Part shown: piece by piece, positions 27,077-40,200 of the stretch
Position numbering within the stretch: the first letter of the stretch is position 1
How the letters are laid out: each line of letters begins with the position of its first letter
Source of the DNA: Tetranychus cinnabarinus
Taxonomy: Eukaryota; Arthropoda; Arachnida; Trombidiformes; Tetranychidae
DNA length: 64,000 bases
Assembly (NCBI GenBank): GCA_022266195.1
Contig: WHVY01000003.1
Location: 7,130,001-7,194,000, forward strand
Reading direction: 5' to 3'
The notes under the pieces: model-generated
Database searches by the model: none
Seen by the model: the letters and a program-made list of their open reading frames with translations, nothing else
What the model was told of the DNA's origin: nothing
Made by a program: the position numbers and the translations under genes

Positions 27077-28234
27077 TTACGCAAATGATTGAGCCTTACC
27101 TTGAGATGTTGATTCACTGTGTTGCTGTGATTGTTGGTCAGGACGACGAGTTATTGGAGCTGGATCAAAGCTAAATCGATTATGAGCTAACCTTGTCGCT
27201 GGATCTCGCGTTGAATCAACCTTTCCTGTATTGGAACGATCTCGAGGATCACTTGAAGCTCCTCTCATCCCAAGTCTACTACTGTGATCTTCTCTACTGG
27301 CACTTTTGGTATGTTCACTGGTCGTTCCCGATCTACTAACGCCACCGATTGGTCCACTACCACTTCCCCCTCCTGGTCCGGATCCAGGTCCACCGGTTCC
27401 TGGACGTCTCTCGGGAAACCTGGCTGCACGGGGTTGTACAACTGGTAAGATGCGACGACGTTTCTTGGGTAACTTGGCACGAGCCTGAGTGTGTGAGTAA
27501 AACATTGAAAAATTGGAGACAATAACGGGAACTGGAAGCGCAATGGTAAGTACACCAGCAATGGCACAAAGAGCACCAACAAACATGCCAGCATACGTTT
27601 TTGGTGCCATATCACCGTAACCCACAGTGGTCATGGTGACCAGCGCCCACCAGAGTCCCAATGGGATAGAGTTGAAATCATTGTCTGGATTATCTTGGGT
27701 TCTTTCGGCGTAATAAACGAGAGAGGCAAAGATGACAATCACCAGAACCAGGAAGAACACAAGGAGAAGCAGTTCACCCACTGAAGCTTTAAATGTTTGT
27801 ACAAGAATTTTGAGTCCCGCCGAGTGACGGGTTAACTTAAATAATCTCATTATACGGATGATTGAGAAAAACTCTAAAACATCAGCATTATCCATGTGGA
27901 AGGCAAAATTTTGAAGCGCCAGATCCAAATAAAAGGATATGGTGGCCGTAAAGTCAATTATATTGACTGCTCCACGGACAAAGTCTAATTTGGAGGGAGC
28001 CGAGAAAAATCGTACAATAATCTCTATGGTAAACCATGCATTGCAAACACATTCAATGTAGAAGAAGGCCTCATGTGGGTTTGTATGGTGTTTATCGAGT
28101 ACCCATGCTTCCGTGTTCATTGAGGTTCTAACGGTTATATTGTTGAAAACGGGTACTCTCATGTTTGGATGTGTTTTCAGGCAAAAGGATAAAATGGATA
28201 CACAAATGAACAAGACTGAGGCAATACCAATGAC
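27077..28234 (-). CDS. Shaw: Shaw coding exon 4 (S1-S6 channel core and C-terminus)
   Basis: 385 codons and a stop, from GTC after a TCAACAG acceptor at 28235. The exon holds all six membrane segments, the voltage sensor, the pore and the tail. An N-glycosylation sequon (NIT) lies in the S1-S2 loop. Near the end, at 27100, CAAG is followed by GTAAGG, a strong donor. If used, it would replace the last eight residues with an unseen exon; if not, translation stops at TAA 27077-27079. Open sequence continues upstream of the acceptor, but that part is intron. Confidence 0.95.
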   Translation of the reverse strand, partial: VIGIASVLFICVSILSFCLKTHPNMRVPVFNNITVRTSMNTEAWVLDKHHTNPHEAFFYIECVCNAWFTIEIIVRFFSAPSKLDFVRGAVNIIDFTATISFYLDLALQNFAFHMDNADVLEFFSIIRIMRLFKLTRHSAGLKILVQTFKASVGELLLLVFFLVLVIVIFASLVYYAERTQDNPDNDFNSIPLGLWWALVTMTTVGYGDMAPKTYAGMFVGALCAIAGVLTIALPVPVIVSNFSMFYSHTQARAKLPKKRRRILPVVQPRAARFPERRPGTGGPGSGPGGGSGSGPIGGVSRSGTTSEHTKSASREDHSSRLGMRGASSDPRDRSNTGKVDSTRDPATRLAHNRFSFDPAPITRRPDQQSQQHSESTSQGKAQSFA

Positions 28235-31200
28235 CTGTTGACAGAGAAATACAAAAAAAGAGGAAAAATTAGTGAAAATCAAATAATGGGTGAGACAAAA
28301 GAGCAGTAAAAGTACATTAGGCCTTGATTAGTATGTATTGTATTTGGGTTTATTGGTTCACAAAATTGAACCTACTTATTGAGTTAATCAGCCTCTTTTA
28401 TTTCACTCGTCCTTTAATTTAATTCAACAATAGAGTTAACTGAATTGCTTTTCAAATGATCATGTATACTCAACACTGGATTTACTCTATTTTTTGTCTT
28501 GGTCTTGGACGTTTCATAACGAGATGAAATGGGTATCATCACCTTTTTTTGTCAAATGACTCGATTGTCATTCTGGTCTGCACTTTTCCAATGTTTCCCT
28601 CAATGCGTACATTTTCAATCAATCAAATTACAAATTACCATTTGTTACCTTTTTCTTGCTAATTTATATTACTCTCTCATCTGACTTGGTGTTTTTCAAA
28701 GGATTGGATAAAATTGATGAATTGAATGGAAACAAAGAAAATTGTGAAACTTGAAACCTTTTCTGTCTTTTATCCAATCTCGCTTTATTTATCTCTTCTG
28801 TTCAACAAAACCTTTGATTCTTCTGTTGACTTTTCCTTTTGTCTTGCAATATCTGGTCAATATTTAACTTGACCTGAGTCAACATTCATTTTGAATTTAA
28901 CAATTACATTTCAATTATTTTCTGGAAATCAAGAAAGGAAACTAAGAGGGCTAAGAGAGTTGAGAAAAGACAATGTACTTGACATACAATTTTAGGTATA
29001 AAACCAAATAATTCATTTATCTGACCTGACCGCTGACCTGAGAAGGTATCTGGTAAACTTGATGTAATAATAATGTACACGTACAATCTGGGTATTGATT
29101 GTAGGAAATATTGTACGTGATGCATTAGATTGATTATCAGGGAAAAGGGGAGAAATAATATGCTGATTGTATCATGTTATTTCTCGAATTTCTTACTTTT
29201 GCATACAAAATTGTTGGGGTTAAACCTTGCTTTCATGTAAATTTGTGATAAATGTAAACAGAAAAGAATTAGTTTTTCATCGCAAATTGGGTTCAGATTA
29301 AAGTTGTTTGCTTTACAAATTTGTATTTACTATTTATCTTCAAGAAAAACATCGGCTGAAACATTAATTCTGAAAACAGTTTTACGTTCACATTTAAAAC
29401 TAGATTCAATTCAGGTGGAAAAAGGGGACAGATTCATTGCACTCGAGAAATAATAGGCTGTGAATATTAAATTAGCAAAATTAATTGTAAACTATGAGCA
29501 ATCCAAGTGAATAAGCAAAGTTAAGCCTACATTATGACAAAAGTTCAAGTAAAAACTTGAAAGGGAAAAATGGAAAACTTTGCTTTTGTAAAAATAAAAG
29601 TAAAATCAAGAGATGAAAGCTGACAAAAATTGGGTTGAATGGGAAAAATAACCCAAAACTTACTTTAGCTGGAAAAGAAGAATATGGTTCATCAAAAAGT
29701 GACCAGATTTTGGGTTTGACTCTTTGCCACCAATTCATGGTACCATTAAGATAATCGTCTTCAAAGCCAAATTTAACAGCAATTTCCTCGTCAGTTGGTT
29801 TGTCAGTATCTAAATCTAAACGGTCAAGGACCGCCAGAGTATCTTGCGTATCTCTATGCTGTGTATAAGTCATCCAGCAACATGGTTCAACCTGTTAACA
29901 AGCAGAAAAAAAGTAATTATTGAATAGATTGAAACATTGAAAGAGAAACAAAAAAAGATAATCCTTTTTTAAAAAATATTTATCCTCTCTGTTTAGATAA
30001 GCACAATAATGAATCATTATTAATGACTAGTCTTTCACTTGTCTTCAACCCAATAGTCACTGATAACACTGTGTATAAAAAGAGAGGGAAAAGGTTTAGT
30101 TTGGGAAACATTTAATGCTGACGCCATTTTGAACTTGTGATGTTTCTTCAATTTGTCTGTCTGTTAGCAGTAATTGTCAGACTAACCAGACACTTTTTAC
30201 CTCTCAAAGTACCATTATTAATATATCTGTGAAAGTGTTCAACCTTCTAATGAATCAATTAGTCCATGAAACAGCAAATAATCGCAATATGTTATTCCAA
30301 GATGTTTCGTTGTTCAGGTAAGATTTTCTCATCGATAAAAATTTCTTTTTTACATGATTTAAAGTGTTGATTAGCTTATTATTTAATGAGTGCTAGACAC
30401 TACCTTTTTCATGACATTATGCCGTGTTTCTCCCTGATCCTCGTATCTGTTAGCTGCTATTTGAATTTACTTTCATTGGAGTAAATGTGCCAGGCATCAA
30501 AGCTATCATGATCGTTGAGAAATCTGTTGCCAACATTTCCACTGTTTTTTTGTGTTCCAACTAAAGCTATTAAATAATAAGCTGACATTCTGGCTGCTAA
30601 ATTTCATGGTTATATACAAGAATTTCAAGATTATAGATTCTCGATACAAGAACAGAATATTGTTTTTTTTTCAGTTCATCTTTTCAATCAGAAACATTGA
30701 AAATCTAATTCGATAAGATACTCTGTCGTGAATAGTTAAGTTAAACGTTATCATTTCTTTAGAAAATCCTTTTAATAACATAAATTTCAAATGTCTTTTG
30801 TTTTTTTCACCTTTTAGATGCTGGTGGAAGGAAGATAATGGCTATGAGTCGTAACTTATGGTAATGGTTTGCATGATGGTTCACAGAGGTAAAAATTGTA
30901 GTTTTGTTTCTACTTTTTCCTTCTGTCTTCTGTTTCTATTGCATGTACTTATCGCTTAATTTTTTATCCTCATTCTCATCCTTTGACAGTTAACAGTTGA
31001 AAGAGACAAGAGAAGGATAACAATGATCATAATGACAAACAAACACTCGCATCATCATCAAAAGAAATGATAACTTTAGTTATATATTAGATGATTATCA
31101 TGCTCGAGGCCAGATTTATGATGAATTTACATTTGGTTGACTGGATTACTCAAGGCATTACACTTACAATATAATACATGGTTTCACTGTTTTTTTCCTG

Positions 31201-34200
31201 TCATCTTTCCATTCACCCGAAAACACAATCACACATACAAATTTACACACAGACATTATATGGTTTACCATTTTGGCAATGTCAATGTCTTACCTGCAGA
31301 TTAAAAAGGAATACAAAAAAACACTGTCAACCACATTGTCTGTACTTTAACTCCAGCCATCAGTGTTCATCAACATCCAATTGATTAGTTTTCATCAACA
31401 AAAGCAACCCATTATAAAGGATATTTTTCATAGATAATTAAGGAAAGAAAACAAGTCGAGCAAAAGAACAGCATTAACATTCAGGATTAGATTAAGCTCT
31501 TCTTTTTTCGTTTTTTAACCAACAATTTCGATTCAACAACTAATCGAACTCTAACACTTAACGCAACTTTACTTTTAACAATAGCCTTAATCTTTTCTAT
31601 TTCATCACAGTTTCCTTTATCAACTTCAGCTGGAAATACACTACATAACGATGAGCAGACATTCAACCTTCACAAACACAAAATGCTAGGAAACGCTCGG
31701 TTTTAGGTAAGTTTCGATACTAATCTTGAACGTTATTCACCTGTTCACTTGTCAATCTTGAAATTCATCATTCTCATTGTTTCATTGAGATGTGATTCAG
31801 TCATTAAAATGCAATTCATTCAAATTAATTTAATTTTCTTTATTTATTTTAGCTTGTCTCATTCGGGGAATCCAGAGGTAGTTGAAGAATTTGAAGATTT
31901 TGCCTTCATGTTTGGACATTTGGACTTGCTAACGCCATGAGGAGTAAAGCTGTATGGATTTTAGGGTAAAAGAGATCAAGAATCGAATCCAAATTACGAA
32001 ATGTTGTAAAAATAATCTCGATAATCGAGTTTGCCATGTTGAGCTATTTGTTGCATAGCAATATTATGTAAACTAATTAAGTTGATTATTGTGAATAATC
32101 CAGTCAATATTAGTCCATGTTTTTCTGAAAGGTAGTTTGTTACTTTAGTGCAGCCACTTTTCAACCCAAATTTAATCTGTATCATATCAGTTTCTGGTAA
32201 GTCAACAAACATTCATGTTATCAACATAACATATAAACCACATGGAATGAGATTAAAAGGATATTGTCTTTACCTTGACCACTTGTATAACACTGATGAA
32301 ACAAATGATTATTAGCCATCAACGATCCAAAAACTAATCACTGTAATCACAGTAATCAAATAGTTTTTTTATAGCTTCTCGTTTTTATATTGTTCATTGC
32401 TTGTCATCACAGCTACAGTAAAAATACAAGCACACACAAAAGGCTAAAGCATGTAAAAACAAATTAAGTGATAGTTAAACCTCTTCATCGAGAAGTTATA
32501 TGATTTAAACACGAGGGCGAAGCCCGAGTGATTACAATCATATAACTTCGAGATAAAGAGGTTTAACTGACTTAGACCAATATTTAATCTAATCTCAACA
32601 CTTTTTTTAATTTTCAAAACAAAATTTTGTCTTCATTTTCCATTGCTTTCAATGGGTTTTCATATTTTCATTTTAGGTTTCTTATCATTTGATTTTTAAT
32701 TTTGACTTTTTTTATCAGGTCTAATCAGTCTCTTTATCACTGTCTTAGAACAAACTGTGCATATTTAGTTAACTGTGCTGGTTAACTATGAAGTTAACCA
32801 ATTTTAAAAACAGTGCAGATTATACAATATAACCATTTGGGTATATACTGGTTACCTTCATAAAAGTGGTTTAAATAAGGTTAATAGTTACTTATTTGAT
32901 TTAATTCACTTTCCAATGTTAAACTAAACATTACTATTTTTATTTGTCCATGTTAATGGATTTCTGTTGCTAACGCTTATTGTCTGACTTTTTTTTATCA
33001 TCGTTGATGGTTAAGCTTCAAGTGATAGTTTATTAGATTTAAAGACGAGGGTAAAGTCCGAGCATCTCATAACTCAGAGTTACTGTTGTTTAATTGATTA
33101 AAACCACTGTATAATCAAATTTCAAGACTTGCATTTTTCATTCACCTTTTCATTCCATTCCTCTAATCATTGTCTTCATAACGGTTATTTTAGGTCAACA
33201 GTTTTATCAACCAGTTTCAAGTAAATACTGGTTTAGAGTCAATTCATTCAATTTATCTGGTTAAATACTGGTCTTATTCAAAATTTCAGTTTGTTTGTAA
33301 CTCCAGTAATTCATTGTAACATTTGAACAATATACAAAGCCAATGTATCAAATTTTATGTCCAAATTGTGCCCAAACTGAGCGGGTTCTAAGAATTACAT
33401 TTCATGATTGGACTACATCTACTAAAATGAGAAGCCTTATCTCAGAATTCAGATCTAAGAAATTCGTATAAATAAAGGCTGGAGGAAAGAATGCAGAATC
33501 CGTATACAATAACATTGAGTGAGGAGGAAAAACTTCTTTGTTATTCAGGTTGATGGCTCATTGTTGGACCAGGATTTTATGCAAAACTTTGTCTTCAAGA
33601 AAAGAGTAAAGTTTGGTACAAAAATCTGGTGCCTCAACCGTACAAAAGGAAATCTAAGTTTTAATTTTGAACCAGATTTTCACCAGATAAATTTTAGATT
33701 CAGCAAATAGAGCCAATTTTGATACATCGCAATCAATAGAGAGTCAACCTTCAAAATTTCAAAGTAATTCTTAAAGAAAGCCCTTTTCACCTCAAAATGA
33801 ATATTTTCAATTCGACAAAAAGCTAAAGATTTCAATTTTAGGATTTGTTATTCTGACGATGATTTAACAGCAAGAGTTCAAGTCTTTTTGATATGGATTG
33901 ATTGTACTCACAATTTTTTTCATTAATATTATAATTCGATTCTTAAATGTTGATTTAATGTCTTTTGCTGAAAAAAATATACGATCGCAAGTCTGCTGTA
34001 TTAATACATTTAAATTGAGCGCATTTTGTCACTTTTAATATGTCCTTTATTGTCCAATTACAATTAAGTCTAATCTCACTGTGAGATTCTCACAAAATGC
34101 CAGTCAAATCCTGATTTAATGTTAATCTTGATTTAAGATATCATTATTACAATTTTGTGCTCTCTTGTTATTGTGATTTTACCTTTTCTGGTAAACATTT

Positions 34201-37200
34201 TCATGTGATAAAAACTATTGTTTATTGGTAATTTTGTCTCACAGTTAAAACAAAGCTAAGGACATGAAAAAAAGGAGTAAAGTAATAGGTAAAAACGTAA
34301 ACTGTCTGTAAAAAGATGTAACCTTTGCTTGAGTTACTCCCTGGTAAATAGAGACTACATTTCAAGTCATTGTTATGTTTACTTATCATCAGAAAAAACA
34401 ACAACAAATGAGCAACTTTTACCATCATTATAACCCAAAATAATCGTTTATTTTTTTTCTTCTGTTTCCTCAAATTTTCCTGCCTTTTTTCATCTTCTCT
34501 CTTGTTCAGTTTCATGATTCCATTCTCTCTCAACCTTCCCTTTTTATATCTCGACTAATATAATGTTTTCTTGTCTAAGTGTATGTGTGTGTGTCTGAGT
34601 TAATAGATAAAGTAAATCACAAGTGAATAAATCAACGGAAAATTTTGATGCTGGTAAGACTATTTTTGACTATTTTCTGGAGCAATTTCTCATCACTTTT
34701 TAACAGCTTTTTTATAATCAACTTACAACTCTGATTTATTTCAAATTTCGTTTAATCTTTTAGTTTTTTCATTCATTTCTATTTTACTCAGATTACTCGA
34801 GTCTGGAGAAGCAAAAAAAACTGGTCAATTTAATTTGGAAACTTAACCCTTGGCTATCCAATTTTAACCAGTCAACTATTTCATCTCGACACTGGTCAGC
34901 TTATTAAGATGTCTTCACGTCTCCAAATTGGTCAAATATTTGACAAATGTAATCAACTTTATCAATTTGATGGTGAAAATTTCATCAACAAAATGGTTTA
35001 CCAAAATGTATATTGCATTTTGTGCTTTTGTTACACTTGGATTTCTGGTTAAACTATTCAATGGTTGTATACATGTTGATTATGTTGACCATGCTCAGAC
35101 AATGATTATTGATTATTGCTAGTCGTAACCTGAAACTATTAACAATTTATACATCACCAGAGATTCTCACTCTAATAATATTACTAATTAACTCAATTGA
35201 TGATTTATTGATCTTCTTACATAATGTGATTATCGATCCTTAACCGATTAATCGATAAACCCTTTTCCCTTTCATTACAGCTGTTTAATCTAACACTTGT
35301 TAATCTTTACCTGTTTCCCTACTCACAAGCAAATTGGTAATCAATATATTCAATCTTTCTTCATTAACTGTGAACATTTGTTTAATTGTTTTTTTCCAAC
35401 AATTACTAATTTATATTTTTTCACTCAACAGACAAATTCAAGACGTAAGAATAATTATGGTTAATTGGACAGCAAAGTGAAAGATGTAACATCATTAACT
35501 GATATTGATGGATTCATGGACGAAACATTGGACCATTAATTGTTTTCATGTCCAGTTACTATTTTTGGATGGTTTTATGGATATTTTGATGTCTGGTAAA
35601 TTCAAACTTACTTGATTAGAATCGAGTCCCCAAAATTCAAGCTCCTCTTCAAACAATGGTCCACACACGTCCGTTGGATAATGTAGTTTACCTGTTCGAT
35701 AATAATTAAGTATTTGACCAAAAACTCCTGGATGGCGATCAAAAAAGTATTCATTTAGAACTGGGTCATAGTTCGCTAAGGCATCCGTTAATCTGGATAA
35801 CCGGGTTGCAGGAATTTTCTTTAAGGTTGCCTGAAAAATGGGGATAAAATGAAACAAAGATTGTCGTCAGTATCAACACTCGCCGAGGATACAATTGTGA
35901 TTACTTTATCCAATTCCGAGAATTGAATTCTATTTTATTTCCATAATTATAATCTAAAATAATCCCATATATCAACTGGAATCACTTTTGACTGAGATTT
36001 GACACGATAAATGGCATTAAATTCAATGGTAACAACAATGTAACCTGCAATGTTATTACATTGTACTTTCAACGTATTCATATTTTCTCCTGGATAAGAT
36101 CTTGTTTCCTTTTATACTCTTAACGACTTTTATTCACCTGTTTGTTTGTAATCACACCAGCAAAGTCAAAGAAATGAGACGGAAATCATCATAATTTCAA
36201 ATCTATCAAGTGATTCTCAACTTATAACCAGAGTAAACAATTATACCGATTTTCAATCCCTTTAACCAGCCTTAAAGATTTACAAAAATGTTGCAAATTT
36301 TTCCAGATCGATACAACTTTATTGATTGATTTTTGGCAAACTTGTTTCATCTGAATAGCTCAGTGAAATAAAGTATTGAAATGACCATTAGTTTGTAAAC
36401 ATTAACGTATCTAACTCAACTCATTCAACTAAATGAATTTAACTCGATTAAATAGGAGAAAGAAAGTGTATTCAATTATGCTTTTTAATGTTGAATGCAT
36501 TTCAACGAAAAGATCAGAAGCTACAAAAATAATAGACAAAAATATCCAACTACCAGCACATAAAATTGTAAATATCAAAGTAAGGAAGGCAAATGTTTAA
36601 ATTTCAACAAAATTACCTGTTCTATGGTTCATTTCATGATTTTCAAAAAATGGCTTAACTGCCTTGTTATCACTAGAGTGTAACAATGTAATGATGATAA
36701 CAATGAATTTATCAATAACGTGTTAATCAAGTTAAAATGGTTTAAAACAAAGAGTAACCTTAAAATGTGAAAACGACTGCAATTTTCATCATTTTTTTCA
36801 CTTCATTTTTTCCTTTACACTGAATCTAATTCTGGTTTCATATAGATTTTTCACCAATTTTCCTGCTGATTCAACATTTGAAGAGAATGGCCAAATTTTC
36901 ATTCTTCTCTATTCCAAAGTTTCACCCAAACAGAAACAAAAATGAAGATAAAAATGAGAGAAGAAAAATTCTGCAAAATTTCCAGTTGAAAACTCAAGTT
37001 ACATGTAAATAACGTTTAACATGTAATTCAATAAAGACTAAACATTTTTGGATAAAATTGTCACTAACAATTTTTCCATTTCACCATTAATGAGAAACAG
37101 ATTAAACATTTTTGTTCGCCAACATGAAATGATAATACAATGAAAATGGGTAAAACTGTTAACAATTGGTAAATGGGAGAAGAAAAATTTACAGAGAAAA

Positions 37201-40200
37201 AATATTTTCTAAACAATTTCTTCAATTGTGACTATCGATAATAATACAAATTGAAATGGTGAAATGATGATTTGTCGATGATAATGGAAACTGGGAAGGA
37301 AAGGCAAAAATAATAATAATAATTGTGCTTAAAGGTTGTCCTTTTATAATGCATCAAGAATAATGATATTGAGTATGATGATGATTAGGTTGGTGAAACT
37401 ACAAATGAATGATATTTCCATGGTTATAGTCGAGTTTACCTTGAGGGTGTAAGCAACTGAATGATGGAGAAGAAGAAGAAAGAAGAAAGAAAACCTGAAA
37501 ATCTTTTTCACCATCTTTTTCGTCGCTTTCACTCTTCTTTTCATGAATATGATGAAAATGCTGCAGGCTGTCATCCTGAACTTTTCCTCTTCTCCTGGAA
37601 AGAAAAGCAACAACAAAAAGAAGAAACTTTTTTTTCCTCTTTACCTATTAAGAATGAGAAAAAGCATTTTACTCGTTTTCTTCTTCTTCTTCTCCTTATT
37701 TTCAGGTAATTTCAGAGTAAAAATGATTACATTTTTGTTGCAATTTTGCTTTGATCATGTTTTTAATTTTGTGAGTCTTTCAATTATTCAAACCTTTAAA
37801 CTTACTTTCAGCTTGTAAGGAGAGTAAAGAGTAAAATGAAAAACATTAGTAAAGTGAAACATTTTTAATGACTAAATGATTGGAAAAGATTCATCAAAAC
37901 TCTTTTGAAATTTTTCATTTCGATTGAACAGAGTTGATCAATTTTATCGAATTACAATTTTCAAGTCTTGCAGGGAATAGTGAAGAATGGGTTCAACAAT
38001 GAATTGACTGGAAAAGTTGAATATCATTTCTGCATTTGTGAACAAATTTTGACTCAATAATTGACTTTGTAAGCTACTCTTTTACATGTAAATATGTCAA
38101 TCATTTGTTAGCCAATTTTTGGGTTTATTAAAATGCTTTCAATCTTTCTGATAAGTAAATTAACGGTTACATGAAGTTGTATTCATTTTTTAGTATTGAT
38201 TCAATCATTTTGTAATGTTTCAATTGAAACCTTTTTCACGTTTCAATTTGGATAATTTTTTTCTCGCCAATTCTGTTGATTCAATTTTTCAAAGGTTAAC
38301 CGATTGAAATATGAATTGTGATCTGAGTGTTTTAATTTGTTCTTGTTCGTTGATTAGTGTTTAGTCAAATGTTGAACTTGAGATGAAATGTAAAAATAGT
38401 TTGGATAACTTTGTTGTGTAACAAAGGTGGTAAAAAAGGGTAAAGATGATGAGGATAAAAGTGAAAAGAGTGAGTTAATGATGGTGAAAAGGCTCAAGGT
38501 GCAATAGCTTTTTTTGTGTGTGTCTTGATTCAAGATAATGATGAGCATGAAAAGACATTCACATTGATAGAGTAAAATGAGTTGGAGGTTGAATGTTGAG
38601 AAGTAAGATGATGATGATGATGAGGTGAAAGGTAAGGTAAAATGGATTGAAAAAATTTAATCCAAAAGGAGAAGAGAAGAAAAAAGATGAAGAATGATGA
38701 GGAAAAATGATGGAGTAAAGATTGAGGTTTAAAGTGTATCTGTGGTTGATGGCAGTGAATTTGATGGTGATTGAGATGAAGATGATTAAAAGTTTGAGTT
38801 GGAAAAGGGTTCGAAATGGGAAAGAGATTGATTTCTCTGGTGTAAAAGATGAAAACAGAAAATGGTTCCAAAAAGAGAAATGAAGATTAAGGGAGAGAAA
38901 AATGAAATTTCATTTCTTTCATTGGCTAAAAATGATGGACATTGATTTGAAAAAAATATGTTGCTTCGAAAAGGTATCGAGACAAAAAAGGTGCAAAGAG
39001 TCGAGCAAGTCAGTTTCATTTCAATTTCCCAAACTTATTGTCTAAAGCTTCTTCATTTGGATCATCAACAAGACTTCATATAAATCTATAATTAACAATT
39101 CCATGGTTTCGAGACTCGACTCATGAAGTCATTCTTGTATTATATTACAGTTTAATTTTTTCAACGATTTGCAGCTTGCTTGTAATGTAACCAAAACATA
39201 TCCGAAAAAGCTGTTAAGTCATGTTACAAGTTTTTTTAGGATTGTTGCTCTTTGATAACATAATGTTAATAGATTTTTTCATTTTACCATGATTTTTCAA
39301 TTGAAATGTTGGCTTTTGTTTCCCTTTTACCTTTTCAAATCTAAAATCAAATATAATCAAGATGAAAGGCAACATGGACAGAGACAAGAAGAAGATGAAA
39401 AAGGTCATGAGCCGGTGCAATATTGAAAGTAAAAGGTACAATGGACTGAAGAGTGAAATGAAAAAAGGAGGGAAAAGGTGTTTCAATATCTTGTTAAGAA
39501 GCAAGTTGAATGGAAAAGAAATGAAAAGTTCAATTTTCCTGTCATCATTTTCAACTTTTTAAATTTTCTTTTTCTTTCGCTTCACCATAAACTGACATTT
39601 TCCTCAGACTTGGCTTCAAGAAAATGAAATGGATAATACAAATAATGTTGATCAAAAAGAAAATGTGATCAAGAATTGGAATGATGTTTATTTGCTTGTT
39701 GTTTACCAATGATTAAATGATTTTTGCTCCTCTCCATCATCTTCCATCTTCTTCATCATACTCTTCATAATCAATCTTACCATTTCTGGATCCAATGTGT
39801 AACTATTATTGTCATCAATAGGAGTCAACATGGAAGAAGCGAAAGAAGAAGAAGAAAAAAAGATTTTCTCATTTCACGTTTTCTTCCCAAACACAACATC
39901 ATCACCATTGACAACAAATAACATAACAAACAACATCATGGTCATTACCTGATCTTCATCTTCTTAACACCACCAAAAATCTTTCCTCAACTAATCATCC
40001 TTTTTTTCATCTTCTCACCTTTTTATTTACTTCTCCATGAACATTGATAGAAGAAGATGAAGGAGGAAAGCAAGTCTATTGTTAGAGCGCCATTATTCTT
40101 GTTCATCCTACATTTATCTTGGTCACTCATGAAAAGAAGAAGATGATGAGGAGGAAAATGATGATAATGATGATGAGATGTAGATGAAAGACTTGGTTGA

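Larger units (their letters stand above)
29892..35611 (-). other. Shaw intron 2, with hairpin elements
   Basis: 5,720-nt GT-AG intron. It hosts a 94-bp hairpin element at 32474-32567 and a diverged relative near 33018-33094. A 63-codon frame at 33519-33710 (+) starts with TTG/ATG-poor sequence and has no known relative. No other gene is supported. Many GTTAACC/ACTGGTT-like short palindromic words occur between 32760 and 33290, which may be part of the same repeat family. Confidence 0.9.

Noticed and set aside
27265..27615. Minus-strand 116-codon frame overlapping Shaw exon 4
   Set aside because: It is a shadow frame of the GC-richer channel C-terminus; the conserved S6 and tail are in the other frame.
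34571..34596. GT-rich run that might be a microsatellite or Z-DNA tract
   Set aside because: Only about six imperfect units, common for this genome and without context.
37344..39562. Cluster of overlapping frames on both strands in Shaw intron 1
   Set aside because: All are translations of GAA/TTC- and ATG-rich simple sequence, with runs of Lys/Glu on one strand and Phe/Leu/Ser on the other.
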